Below, piece by piece: positions 1-6,596 of a stretch of 7,594 nt of DNA (position 1 is the first letter of the stretch; each line of letters starts with the position of its first letter). The position numbers and the translations under genes were made by a program. This DNA is from Opacimonas sp964559075 (lineage in GTDB: Bacteria; Pseudomonadota; Gammaproteobacteria; Enterobacterales; Alteromonadaceae), in NCBI GenBank assembly GCA_964559075.1, contig CAZLGJ010000129.1, positions 1 through 7,594 on the forward strand, written 5' to 3'. The notes under the pieces were generated by a model. The model saw only the letters and a program-made list of their open reading frames with translations, was not told where the DNA came from and ran no database searches.

Positions 1-694
1 AGACAATATCGGGGGCTATTCCTGCATTCAGTGCGGCATTGATTACATTCTCTAGCTCGCCCCGTTCGGCTTTGACCTCTCGCACGGAAATCTCTACTAC
101 TTCTTCAGCGCGGTCGGGAAACATGGCTAACAATGCATCCACCACATACTGGCCAACTTCGGGCACATATTTGAGGGTGTTGGATAAAATTTCAGTGATG
201 CGTTCAGGGTAGGATTTTGCAACGGTTTGTACAATTTTGTCAGCAGATTCGGGTTCAGTCACCACAGCTATGCGCAAAATATCATGAAAATCATCGGGGG
301 ATGCGGATGTAGCCGCGCGCGTCACGAAGCTGACATAGCTTGGCTCAGCTTTGATGGCCGTTTCTACAATAGATTCGCATTCAGTGATGCCCTTGGCTAC
401 TGCAATAGTGACAATTTCTTCTGCCGAAAATGGTTGAGCAGAGATAGCTGCATGAATAATCTCTTTATAGTCCTCGGGATAAGTATCTAGTGCAACACTC
501 ACAATAGTGCTTGTGGACTGTGGATAGTGACCAATAAGACTTCTCACTGAGCGTCCGGGAGAGAGTGACTTCGCCACTTGCTTCTTTAAAAAAGCGTCAC
601 TCAACACCCATTGATTATCAGTGTTAGAAGCAGCGGCTACCACGGATACTTGCATCAAAGCACACACGACACCGAGGCCGATTAAACTACGCAT
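1..694 (-). CDS. Exported 15-residue alpha-helical repeat protein, C-terminus outside window
   Basis: This gene reads leftward and runs off the left edge, so only the first 231 residues are visible and no stop codon is seen. The start is the ATG at 694-692, with an AGG at 704-702 seven bases upstream. Residues 1-22 form a Sec-type signal peptide: basic MRS, a hydrophobic core, then small residues ending in AAA before Ser23. Cys11 is not in a lipobox because a valine precedes it. The mature protein has a short leader (about 23-48). Ten consecutive 15-residue units follow (49-198), with Ile/Val at positions 1-2, usually Ala at 5 and Pro at 10, then an 18-residue variant and a further unit. This implies one short helix per unit and a right-handed alpha-solenoid-like rod in the periplasm or outside the cell. 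No catalytic motif is seen. The function is unknown; a binding or scaffold role is inference. The frame stays open over 693 bases and keeps the repeat periodicity, so the gene is real. Confidence 0.88.
   Translation of the reverse strand, partial: MRSLIGLGVVCALMQVSVVAAASNTDNQWVLSDAFLKKQVAKSLSPGRSVRSLIGHYPQSTSTIVSVALDTYPEDYKEIIHAAISAQPFSAEEIVTIAVAKGITECESIVETAIKAEPSYVSFVTRAATSASPDDFHDILRIAVVTEPESADKIVQTVAKSYPERITEILSNTLKYVPEVGQYVVDALLAMFPDRAEEVVEISVREVKAERGELENVINAALNAGIAPDIV
101..550 (-). repeat. Ten tandem 15-residue protein repeats (45-base period)
   Basis: Residues 49-198 divide into ten gap-free 15-residue units. Proline falls at residues 58, 73, 88, 118, 133, 148, 163, 178 and 193, that is position 10 of nine of the ten units; the fourth unit has Ile103 there. 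Positions 1 and 2 are almost always Ile, Val or Leu, and position 5 is Ala in six units. The DNA copies have diverged well beyond simple repeats, so the array is old and held by protein structure rather than by recent duplication. Residues 199-216 are an 18-residue variant unit, and the array appears to continue past the left edge. Confidence 0.85.
629..694 (-). other. Signal peptide of the repeat protein
   Basis: Residues 1-22 contain a single N-terminal arginine, a hydrophobic stretch (LIGLGVVCALM, then VSVVA) and an AAA cleavage site followed by Ser-Asn-Thr-Asp. This is a typical signal peptidase I arrangement. The exact cleavage bond is inferred. Confidence 0.75.
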
Positions 695-700
695 AACAAT

Positions 701-704
701 ACCT
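701..704 (-). promoter_or_regulatory. Ribosome binding site of the repeat protein
   Basis: On the minus strand AGGT lies directly upstream of the ATG at 694, with seven bases between AGG and the start codon. It supports this start and agrees with the signal peptide beginning there. Confidence 0.5.
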
Positions 705-921
705 ATATATCTATTTGTTGTAACAAACTCACGACCTCAACAATCAGGTTTCATTACACTACCGAAAGCTAAGACTATGAAAGACCAATATAGTTCACAT
801 TTATTAACAAAATTTAACACATAAATAGCAAACATACAGTTTCAGTATAAGCGGCGTATTATTGAGGAAGGTATATAATTAATGGTATGCGTATTACTAA
901 GCACGTCATGAGATAAGACTC

Positions 922-930
922 TGGTATGAT
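922..930 (+). promoter_or_regulatory. Candidate extended -10 promoter of the operon
   Basis: The sequence TGGTATGAT contains the TGn extension and a -10 hexamer (TATGAT) one base from consensus. No good -35 box is present 17 bases upstream (CACGTC at 902-907), which is tolerated in extended -10 promoters. Transcription would begin near 937, giving a leader of about 105 bases before the ATG at 1042. This rests on motif reading alone. Confidence 0.35.
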
Positions 931-999
931 CATCAAATATTCATATACAGTCGCATCTGTCGGGTGTTATCATGCTCACTCTTCGCACAATGACGTGCA

Positions 1000-1019
1000 A
1001 TATTTTACTTGCAAAATAT
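1000..1019 (+). repeat. AT-rich inverted repeat just upstream of the first operon gene
   Basis: ATATTTT (1000-1006) and AAAATAT (1013-1019) are perfect inverted copies around a six-base loop. The structure ends 11 bases before the weak ribosome binding site of the operon's first gene. It could be an operator half-site pair or a weak 5' leader hairpin. A stem of only A-T pairs may also be chance in this composition. Confidence 0.35.
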
Positions 1020-1030
1020 ATTTTTAGAAT

Positions 1031-1034
1031 GGAA
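1031..1034 (+). promoter_or_regulatory. Weak ribosome binding site deciding the ATG at 1042
   Basis: GGAA at 1031-1034 sits seven bases before the ATG at 1042. There is no Shine-Dalgarno-like sequence before the alternative in-frame TTG at 1009. Together with the family-typical N-terminus this places the start at 1042. Confidence 0.5.
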
Positions 1035-1041
1035 TCCCGCT

Positions 1042-4000
1042 ATGACTGTTACCGTCGGTTTGACGCATCATACTGAGTATCACTATGATCGCGCAATCAA
1101 TCTCGCTCCCCATGTTTTTCGCCTAAAACCGGCCCCGCACTGCCGTACGCCGATACAAAGCTATCACTTAAAAATCGAGCCAGCTGAGCATTTTATTAAC
1201 TGGCAACAGGATGCATTTGGTAATTATTTAGCGCGCGTGGTATTTCCCAAGCCAACAAAGCATTTTAGTTTTACGATTGATCTTGTTGCGCCCATGCACG
1301 TGATCAATCCGTTTGATTTTTTTGTGGAAGAAGAGGCAGAAAACTTTCCCTTCACCTATGATAAACAAACCGCGCATGATGTGGCTAACTATACCAAAAA
1401 TTATGAAGCTTGCTCTGCGTTACTGGATTTTAGTGAAGCATTGATCCCCGCAGAGCCAGAGCGTACCGTGGACTTTTTGGTCCGCATTAACCAAGCGGTG
1501 TATGACTTAGTGGATTACACTATTCGTCTAGAGCCAGGTGTGCAGACGGTCGAAGAAACGCTCACGAATAAGTCAGGCTCCTGCCGCGACTCCGCTTGGC
1601 TGTTGGTAGAAACCTTCCGAGCGCTAGGTTTAGCTGCACGATTTGTGTCAGGCTATATCGTACAGCTCAAATCAGACGAAAAGTCGCTTGACGGTCCAAG
1701 TGGCCCAGAAGAAGATTTTACTGACCTGCATGCATGGACCGAAGTCTATGTACCGGGTGCTGGCTGGATTGGTCTCGATCCTACTTCTGGTTTGTTAGCG
1801 GGAGAGGGGCACATTCCCTTGGCAGGTACTCCAGAGCCTACCTCAGCAGCGCCGGTCACGGGCGCATTAGATGAATGCGAGTCGGAATTTAGCTACTTTA
1901 ACAAAGTGACCCGTCTCACTGAAACCCCCCGCGTTACACATCCCTACACGGATAGTCAGTGGCAACAAATTCAAGACACGGCTGATAATGTGGAAGAAGC
2001 GTTACAAAAGAACGCGATCAAATTGACTATGGGCGGTGAACCTACTTTTATTAGCATTGATGACTATGAATCGGCGCAGTGGAATACGGCTGCTGATGGA
2101 CAGCATAAACGCGAACTTGCCCACAAGTTGTTTGTTAACATGATCGACGAGTTTTCACCCGGTGCACTGCGCCATTATGGCCAAGGCAAATGGTATCCCG
2201 GTGAGGAGTTACCGCGCTGGCAATATGGCTGCTACTGGCGCAAAGACGGCAAGGCGTTATGGAATGATCAAACGCTGTTAGCTGATGTCACCGTAACTGG
2301 CACACAAACCTTTGCAGATGCCGATAGCTTCAGCCAAGCGCTGTTAGAACAACTGGCATTGCCGCAAAATGTGCGCACCACGGCCTATGAAGATATTGCA
2401 TATCATTTGTGGCAAGAGGCGTCATTGCCGGTTGAGCCAAGTCCAAAAGATCCAGAACTGCTCGATAAGATGCGCCGCAAGCACTTCTTAAAACGCATGG
2501 CCGATGGTATTGAAAAGCCTACTGGCTATGTCATACCCATTGCCTATGACGGCCACCATGATTGCTGGGTATCAAATCAGTGGGAGTTTCAACGCGGTGA
2601 ATGTTTCTTGTTACCAGGGGACTCGCCCTTAGGGTATCGCTTACCGTTGGGCAGTCTCAGTGCGGCTGAGCCCAGCTACCCTTATGATTGGGCAGCGATT
2701 AAGGGTGAAATTAGCACGCCCATGCAGCAGCATGGTTATATTCGCGAAGAGGTGATGCACACCGCGGCCGCGATTGAGGTGCGTAACGGGCACATTCACG
2801 TATTTTTACCGCCGTTGAAGCATGCTGAAGAGTTTATGATGTTTATTACCGCGGTAGAACGCGCTGCCGCTAAAACTGGACAAAGCGTTGTGTTGGAAGG
2901 GTATACGCCGCCAAAAGATCCGCGCTTGACCCATTTTGCGGTTACCCCTGATCCGGGCGTCATCGAAGTCAATATTCACCCAGCGGCCAACTGGGATGAG
3001 CTAGCAAACAACACGAGTCGGTTGTATGAACTAGCAAAATCGGTGCGTTTGGGCACTGAAAAGTACATGGTGGATGGCCGTCATACCGGCACTGGCGGTG
3101 GCAACCATGTTACTTTAGGTGGCGCGAGTATTGATGAATCACCATTTTTGCGCCGTCCTGATGTATTGCGTAGTTTTATTACTTACTGGCAGCATCATCC
3201 GGGACTGTCCTATTTATTCTCTGGCGCATTCATTGGACCGACATCACAAGCGCCGCGTGTGGATGAAGCGCGCGACGAATTATTATATGAATTAGAAATT
3301 GCCTTTGCACAAATGCCCGAGGGTGAATCGCCTAATCCGTCGTTAGTCGATCGCTTGTTGCGTAATTTGTTGGTGGATTTGACCGGCAACACGCACCGAG
3401 CTGAGTTTTGTATCGACAAATTATATTCCCCTGATTCGCCTGCTGGTCGCTTGGGCATTGTTGAATTTCGCGGCTTTGAAATGCCGCCGCATGCCAAGAT
3501 GTCACTGATGCAAATGCTGTTGATCAGAGCCTTGTTAGTGAAGTTTTGGGAAACCCCCTATCACAAGCCACTGGTTCGCTGGGGGACGCAGTTACACGAC
3601 AAATTTATGTTGCCGCATTATGTGCGTGAGGATATTAAGCAGGTCTGTGATGACCTACAGGCGAATGGTTTTGATATTACGATTGATTTATTTGACCCGT
3701 TCTTTGAGTTCCGCTTCCCGACGTGCGGTGAAGTGCAGCTTGGCCAAGTTAACTTGCGCCTCAACAGTGCGATTGAGCCTTGGCACGTATTGGGTGAAGA
3801 AGCTGCTTCGACCGGCACCGCACGTTATGTGGACTCTTCCTTAGAACGTCTTGAAGTAAGTATTCGCAATGCTGAGCCGGGGCGTTATGTAGTCAGCTGT
3901 AATGGGCGCCGCGTGCCCATTAATAAAACCGCAGTACTCGGTGAATTTGCAGCCGGTGTCCGTTTTAGAGCATGGCAACCGGCTTCAGCACTGCATCCGA

Positions 4001-4398
4001 CCATTGGCATTCATGCACCCCTGACGTTTGATGTGTGGGATACGTGGAATGACCGCTCTATTGGCGGCATGGTGTATCATGTCGCGCATCCAGGTGGTCG
4101 CGGTCTAGACGAGTTTCCGGTGAATGGCTTAGAAGCTGAAGGGCGTCGTATTGCAAGGTTCAACGAAGGACATACGGCGAATGCCATGGTGCATCAAGCC
4201 GCTCAGCAGCGTGATAATACCTACTTCGCTCATGTTGCACAGGCCTATGCAACCTCAGATGCAAGTGCAAAGCAGGTAGTCGTAGCAGCAACTGCTGGAG
4301 ATAAAGCACAAATGAACGGGCAGTGCCCAGCACTGGAGCCACTTAATCCCGATTACCCGTTTACCTTGGATTTGCGTCGTCAAGCGACCTTCTATTGA
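1042..4398 (+). CDS. Transglutaminase-like / DUF2126 putative amidoligase fusion protein
   Basis: This 1118-residue protein has no signal peptide, so it is probably cytoplasmic. Residues 1 to about 90 match the bacterial transglutaminase N-terminal domain (beginning MTVTVGLTHHTEYHYD). A transglutaminase core follows with the full triad Cys181 (GSCRDSAW), His230 (LHAWTEV) and Asp246 (GLDPTSG). From about residue 310 to the end is DUF2126, annotated in Pfam as a putative amidoligase related to glutamine-synthetase-like ligases. Its hallmarks are GGEPTF (331-336), EVNIHP (642-647), the glycine-rich HTGTGGGNH (681-689) and EFRGFEMPP (808-816). The likely role is ATP-dependent amide-bond formation coupled in one chain to thiol-based amide cleavage or transfer; the substrate is unknown. 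The ATG at 1042 is preferred over TTG at 1009, which would add 11 residues without family resemblance. Residues of about 1049-1100 are a low-complexity Ala/Gln-rich linker before a conserved-looking tail (NPDYPFTLDLRR). The length fits the family. The stop overlaps the next gene's start. Confidence 0.93.
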   Translation: MTVTVGLTHHTEYHYDRAINLAPHVFRLKPAPHCRTPIQSYHLKIEPAEHFINWQQDAFGNYLARVVFPKPTKHFSFTIDLVAPMHVINPFDFFVEEEAENFPFTYDKQTAHDVANYTKNYEACSALLDFSEALIPAEPERTVDFLVRINQAVYDLVDYTIRLEPGVQTVEETLTNKSGSCRDSAWLLVETFRALGLAARFVSGYIVQLKSDEKSLDGPSGPEEDFTDLHAWTEVYVPGAGWIGLDPTSGLLAGEGHIPLAGTPEPTSAAPVTGALDECESEFSYFNKVTRLTETPRVTHPYTDSQWQQIQDTADNVEEALQKNAIKLTMGGEPTFISIDDYESAQWNTAADGQHKRELAHKLFVNMIDEFSPGALRHYGQGKWYPGEELPRWQYGCYWRKDGKALWNDQTLLADVTVTGTQTFADADSFSQALLEQLALPQNVRTTAYEDIAYHLWQEASLPVEPSPKDPELLDKMRRKHFLKRMADGIEKPTGYVIPIAYDGHHDCWVSNQWEFQRGECFLLPGDSPLGYRLPLGSLSAAEPSYPYDWAAIKGEISTPMQQHGYIREEVMHTAAAIEVRNGHIHVFLPPLKHAEEFMMFITAVERAAAKTGQSVVLEGYTPPKDPRLTHFAVTPDPGVIEVNIHPAANWDELANNTSRLYELAKSVRLGTEKYMVDGRHTGTGGGNHVTLGGASIDESPFLRRPDVLRSFITYWQHHPGLSYLFSGAFIGPTSQAPRVDEARDELLYELEIAFAQMPEGESPNPSLVDRLLRNLLVDLTGNTHRAEFCIDKLYSPDSPAGRLGIVEFRGFEMPPHAKMSLMQMLLIRALLVKFWETPYHKPLVRWGTQLHDKFMLPHYVREDIKQVCDDLQANGFDITIDLFDPFFEFRFPTCGEVQLGQVNLRLNSAIEPWHVLGEEAASTGTARYVDSSLERLEVSIRNAEPGRYVVSCNGRRVPINKTAVLGEFAAGVRFRAWQPASALHPTIGIHAPLTFDVWDTWNDRSIGGMVYHVAHPGGRGLDEFPVNGLEAEGRRIARFNEGHTANAMVHQAAQQRDNTYFAHVAQAYATSDASAKQVVVAATAGDKAQMNGQCPALEPLNPDYPFTLDLRRQATFY

Positions 4399-6596
4399 GC
4401 GATCAACAATCGATGCTAGACGCCACTCGTCAACTAAACCAACACATGCAGCAACGCCAGGAGCACTTGGCGTTGGCGCAGTGTGCCCATGAATTGGCGC
4501 GAGGCCGTGACCAACAAAGCCTAGTGTATTGGGAAAAGGCCGCGTCACAAGCGTTTGATCCCGTGCCGTATTTGTTTGCCTGTCATGATTGGCAAGGAAT
4601 TGAACTGCAGATCATGCAGTATGTTGCCGAGCTGCAGAGTCGACTCAATCAAGGCGTTGATGCCATGACCTTGGGCCAGTGCAATTTATTGTCACAGCTC
4701 GATGCGCACTTTGTGCCCGAGTGGTTTAATCTGCAGCAGCATCATATACCTTTTTTACTGAGTGTGGATATTGCCATTAACCAAGCAGGGCAGTGTGTGT
4801 TTCAGGCTGTACATGCCGACGGGCCGGCCCAGCTGGGCAATTTGTTACAGCATCGCCTGTTATTGCGTAATTTAAAAAGCGCCGAATTTGCTGATGTGCA
4901 GGTTCAGCGCATGGTGCAATTTTTTGGTCAATGGCGACAAGCTATCAACGCACTGGCGCCCAAAGTCAGCGATACCAATATTGTGATTTTGCTTGACCCA
5001 AATGACAATGCTGCATATCGCGAGTATACGTTTTTGGCCAATTATCTTGGCTACAGCGTGGTGCATAGCGCCGATTTGACTGTGCGCGAGGGCAAAGTGT
5101 GGCTAAAATCCCTTTCTGGTTTAGTTTCGGTACACGTGATTTTGAACTGGACGGGGACGGCGCTGCTGGATCCTTTAGAGCTTCCCCAAGCCAATATTAA
5201 TGGGGTGATTGGGCTACAGCAAGCTATTCGCACCGGCAACGTGATTGTGACCAACCCCCTACACACCAGCATGTTACCTTTGTTTACTCAAGCACTGAAA
5301 AATGAACATACCGATTGGCCAGTGGCGTTCTGGCAAGGCGAAGACTTTGTTAGTGAGTCAGCCTTTATGCGTTGCTATGTGTTGGTTGAGGCCAACAAAA
5401 TTTCGGTGTTGCCCAGTGGCCGGATCATGCCCGTTGCAAACACCTCTGGCGTCGCGAAAGACGTGTGGGTCGAACAGTCACAGCAGTGGGTGAGTCAAGA
5501 TTTGTTAGGTGGTCAATGGCAATCTGGCAATTATGTGTTGGGCGAGCATATTTTAGCTAGTAGGACGGCTGAAAACTTATTCTGGCTTGGCGGTTATATG
5601 GAGCGAGCCGAAACGCTTATTCGCTTCATGCGTCGCTACTGCCACAACCTGAATGAACTACCTTCACAGGGCAATATCCAACTTCAGTTTGAGCTGAGTT
5701 TTATGCATCAGGTGTTTGTTGACGATACCTTGCAGTACCCGTTCAAACCTTTAAGTGGCAAGTTTGGCTATCACTCGATAGATGTGTATCGCCACACTTT
5801 GCAAGCCATGTTTACCTCGCGTCGGCACACCTCGATAATCATGCTGTTGGAGCAGTTTTTCTTTAGTGTGCGCCAGGTGCACGAACTGATTGTGTTAGAC
5901 GGGCATCGCGCCATTGCCCAGCTGCGCGATACCTATGATGTGATTTGTCAACTCGATCCCAAAGCTTCGATCCACGAATGTGAGCTATTGCTCGATCGCG
6001 TCATGAGTCAACTGCTGACATTTAATGGGGCAATTAACGATACCTTAACGTATCAAAACGGTGCATTTATGCTCAAAATGGGGCAAGCCACCAGCCGTAT
6101 TGAGCAGCTAGGTTCGCACCTTGGCGCCTGGCTCAACAACTCGCTGCCGGCTGAAGAACAGTCGCAGTATTTGGAAATTTTGCTACAGACGCATGTTTCA
6201 CTCGTGACCTTTAAGCGGCGCAATCGCTTGCAGATGTCGGTGTCACAAATATTGGCCCTGCTGCTGCTCGATGACGCCTACCCGCGCAGTGTAAGCTACC
6301 AAATTGACCAGCTGCTGGCGTTGGCAAAATCTCTGCCAGCCAAAGAAAGTGGCCAACAACAAAACATTCAGGCGATTTTGTGGCAGCTCAAAGCGAGCTG
6401 TCATGCACATGGCGCTGAGCACTTAGCCGCGTTACAAGATGAACAGCGTACCGATTTAAAGACTCAATTAAGCGCGCTGCAAGGCTACCTTAAGCAGTTA
6501 CACGAGGCCCTGCAGTTACAGTACTTTAGCCACACCAAAAGTGCAGATGGGCGTCACCGGCAGGGCTATGTGGGTACGGAGCGGGATTTATTATGA
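4395..6596 (+). CDS. Shortened circularly permuted ATP-grasp / Alpha-E fusion protein
   Basis: The protein has up to 733 residues and no signal peptide. Residues 50-360 follow the pattern of circularly permuted ATP-grasp proteins (DUF404/DUF407, COG2308): DPVPYLF near 55, HADGP near 140, YLGYSVVHSADLTVREGKV (217-235), DPLEL (259-263), GNVIVTN (281-287) and AKDVWVE (354-360). Residues 387 to about 705 are the Alpha-E domain (COG2307), opening with SRTAENLFWLGGYMERAE. As I recall the family, ATP-grasp/Alpha-E fusions run to about 830-870 residues. Here the N-terminus is short, and only about 40 residues lie between GNVIVTN and the LPSGRIMPV strand, where a long ATP-binding segment normally sits. 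The ATP-grasp half is therefore probably inactive, with the Alpha-E part keeping a structural or partner role. The start is uncertain: TTG at 4395 overlaps the upstream stop (TTGA), and ATG at 4413 would remove six residues; neither has a clear ribosome binding site. Translation is likely coupled to the upstream gene. Confidence 0.88.
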   Translation: MSDQQSMLDATRQLNQHMQQRQEHLALAQCAHELARGRDQQSLVYWEKAASQAFDPVPYLFACHDWQGIELQIMQYVAELQSRLNQGVDAMTLGQCNLLSQLDAHFVPEWFNLQQHHIPFLLSVDIAINQAGQCVFQAVHADGPAQLGNLLQHRLLLRNLKSAEFADVQVQRMVQFFGQWRQAINALAPKVSDTNIVILLDPNDNAAYREYTFLANYLGYSVVHSADLTVREGKVWLKSLSGLVSVHVILNWTGTALLDPLELPQANINGVIGLQQAIRTGNVIVTNPLHTSMLPLFTQALKNEHTDWPVAFWQGEDFVSESAFMRCYVLVEANKISVLPSGRIMPVANTSGVAKDVWVEQSQQWVSQDLLGGQWQSGNYVLGEHILASRTAENLFWLGGYMERAETLIRFMRRYCHNLNELPSQGNIQLQFELSFMHQVFVDDTLQYPFKPLSGKFGYHSIDVYRHTLQAMFTSRRHTSIIMLLEQFFFSVRQVHELIVLDGHRAIAQLRDTYDVICQLDPKASIHECELLLDRVMSQLLTFNGAINDTLTYQNGAFMLKMGQATSRIEQLGSHLGAWLNNSLPAEEQSQYLEILLQTHVSLVTFKRRNRLQMSVSQILALLLLDDAYPRSVSYQIDQLLALAKSLPAKESGQQQNIQAILWQLKASCHAHGAEHLAALQDEQRTDLKTQLSALQGYLKQLHEALQLQYFSHTKSADGRHRQGYVGTERDLL

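Larger units (their letters stand above)
695..1041. other. Divergent intergenic region, AT-rich
   Basis: About 350 bases separate the leftward repeat-protein gene from the rightward transglutaminase/amidoligase operon. The stretch is visibly richer in A and T than the flanking genes and has no credible coding frame. It must contain promoters for both directions. On the plus strand the best candidate is an extended -10 at 922-930. I found no convincing -10/-35 pair on the minus strand. A spaced 9-base inverted repeat (901-909 and 990-998) and an AT-rich hairpin (1000-1019) lie in the operon-proximal half. Confidence 0.7.

Noticed and set aside
227..490. Plus-strand open frame of 87 codons
   Set aside because: It lies opposite the minus-strand repeat protein, whose signal peptide and 15-residue periodicity show the true coding strand.
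662..664. Cys11 of the repeat protein as a lipoprotein attachment cysteine
   Set aside because: The residue before it is valine rather than Gly, Ala or Ser, and a better signal peptidase I site (AAA) follows at residues 20-22.
621..824. Plus-strand open frame of 67 codons over the start of the repeat gene and the intergenic region
   Set aside because: It overlaps the signal peptide region in antisense, has no ribosome binding site or recognisable protein character, and crosses presumed promoter DNA.
874..879. Perfect TATAAT hexamer on the plus strand
   Set aside because: No -35-like hexamer lies 15-19 bases upstream and no TGn extension precedes it; in AT-rich DNA such a hexamer is expected by chance.
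1009..1041. Upstream TTG start adding 11 residues to the transglutaminase/DUF2126 protein
   Set aside because: There is no ribosome binding site before it, it overlaps an AT-rich hairpin, and the family-typical N-terminus starts at the ATG at 1042.
4255..4548. Minus-strand open frame of 97 codons across the first gene junction
   Set aside because: It is antisense to two well-supported coding regions and looks like a chance open frame without domain features.
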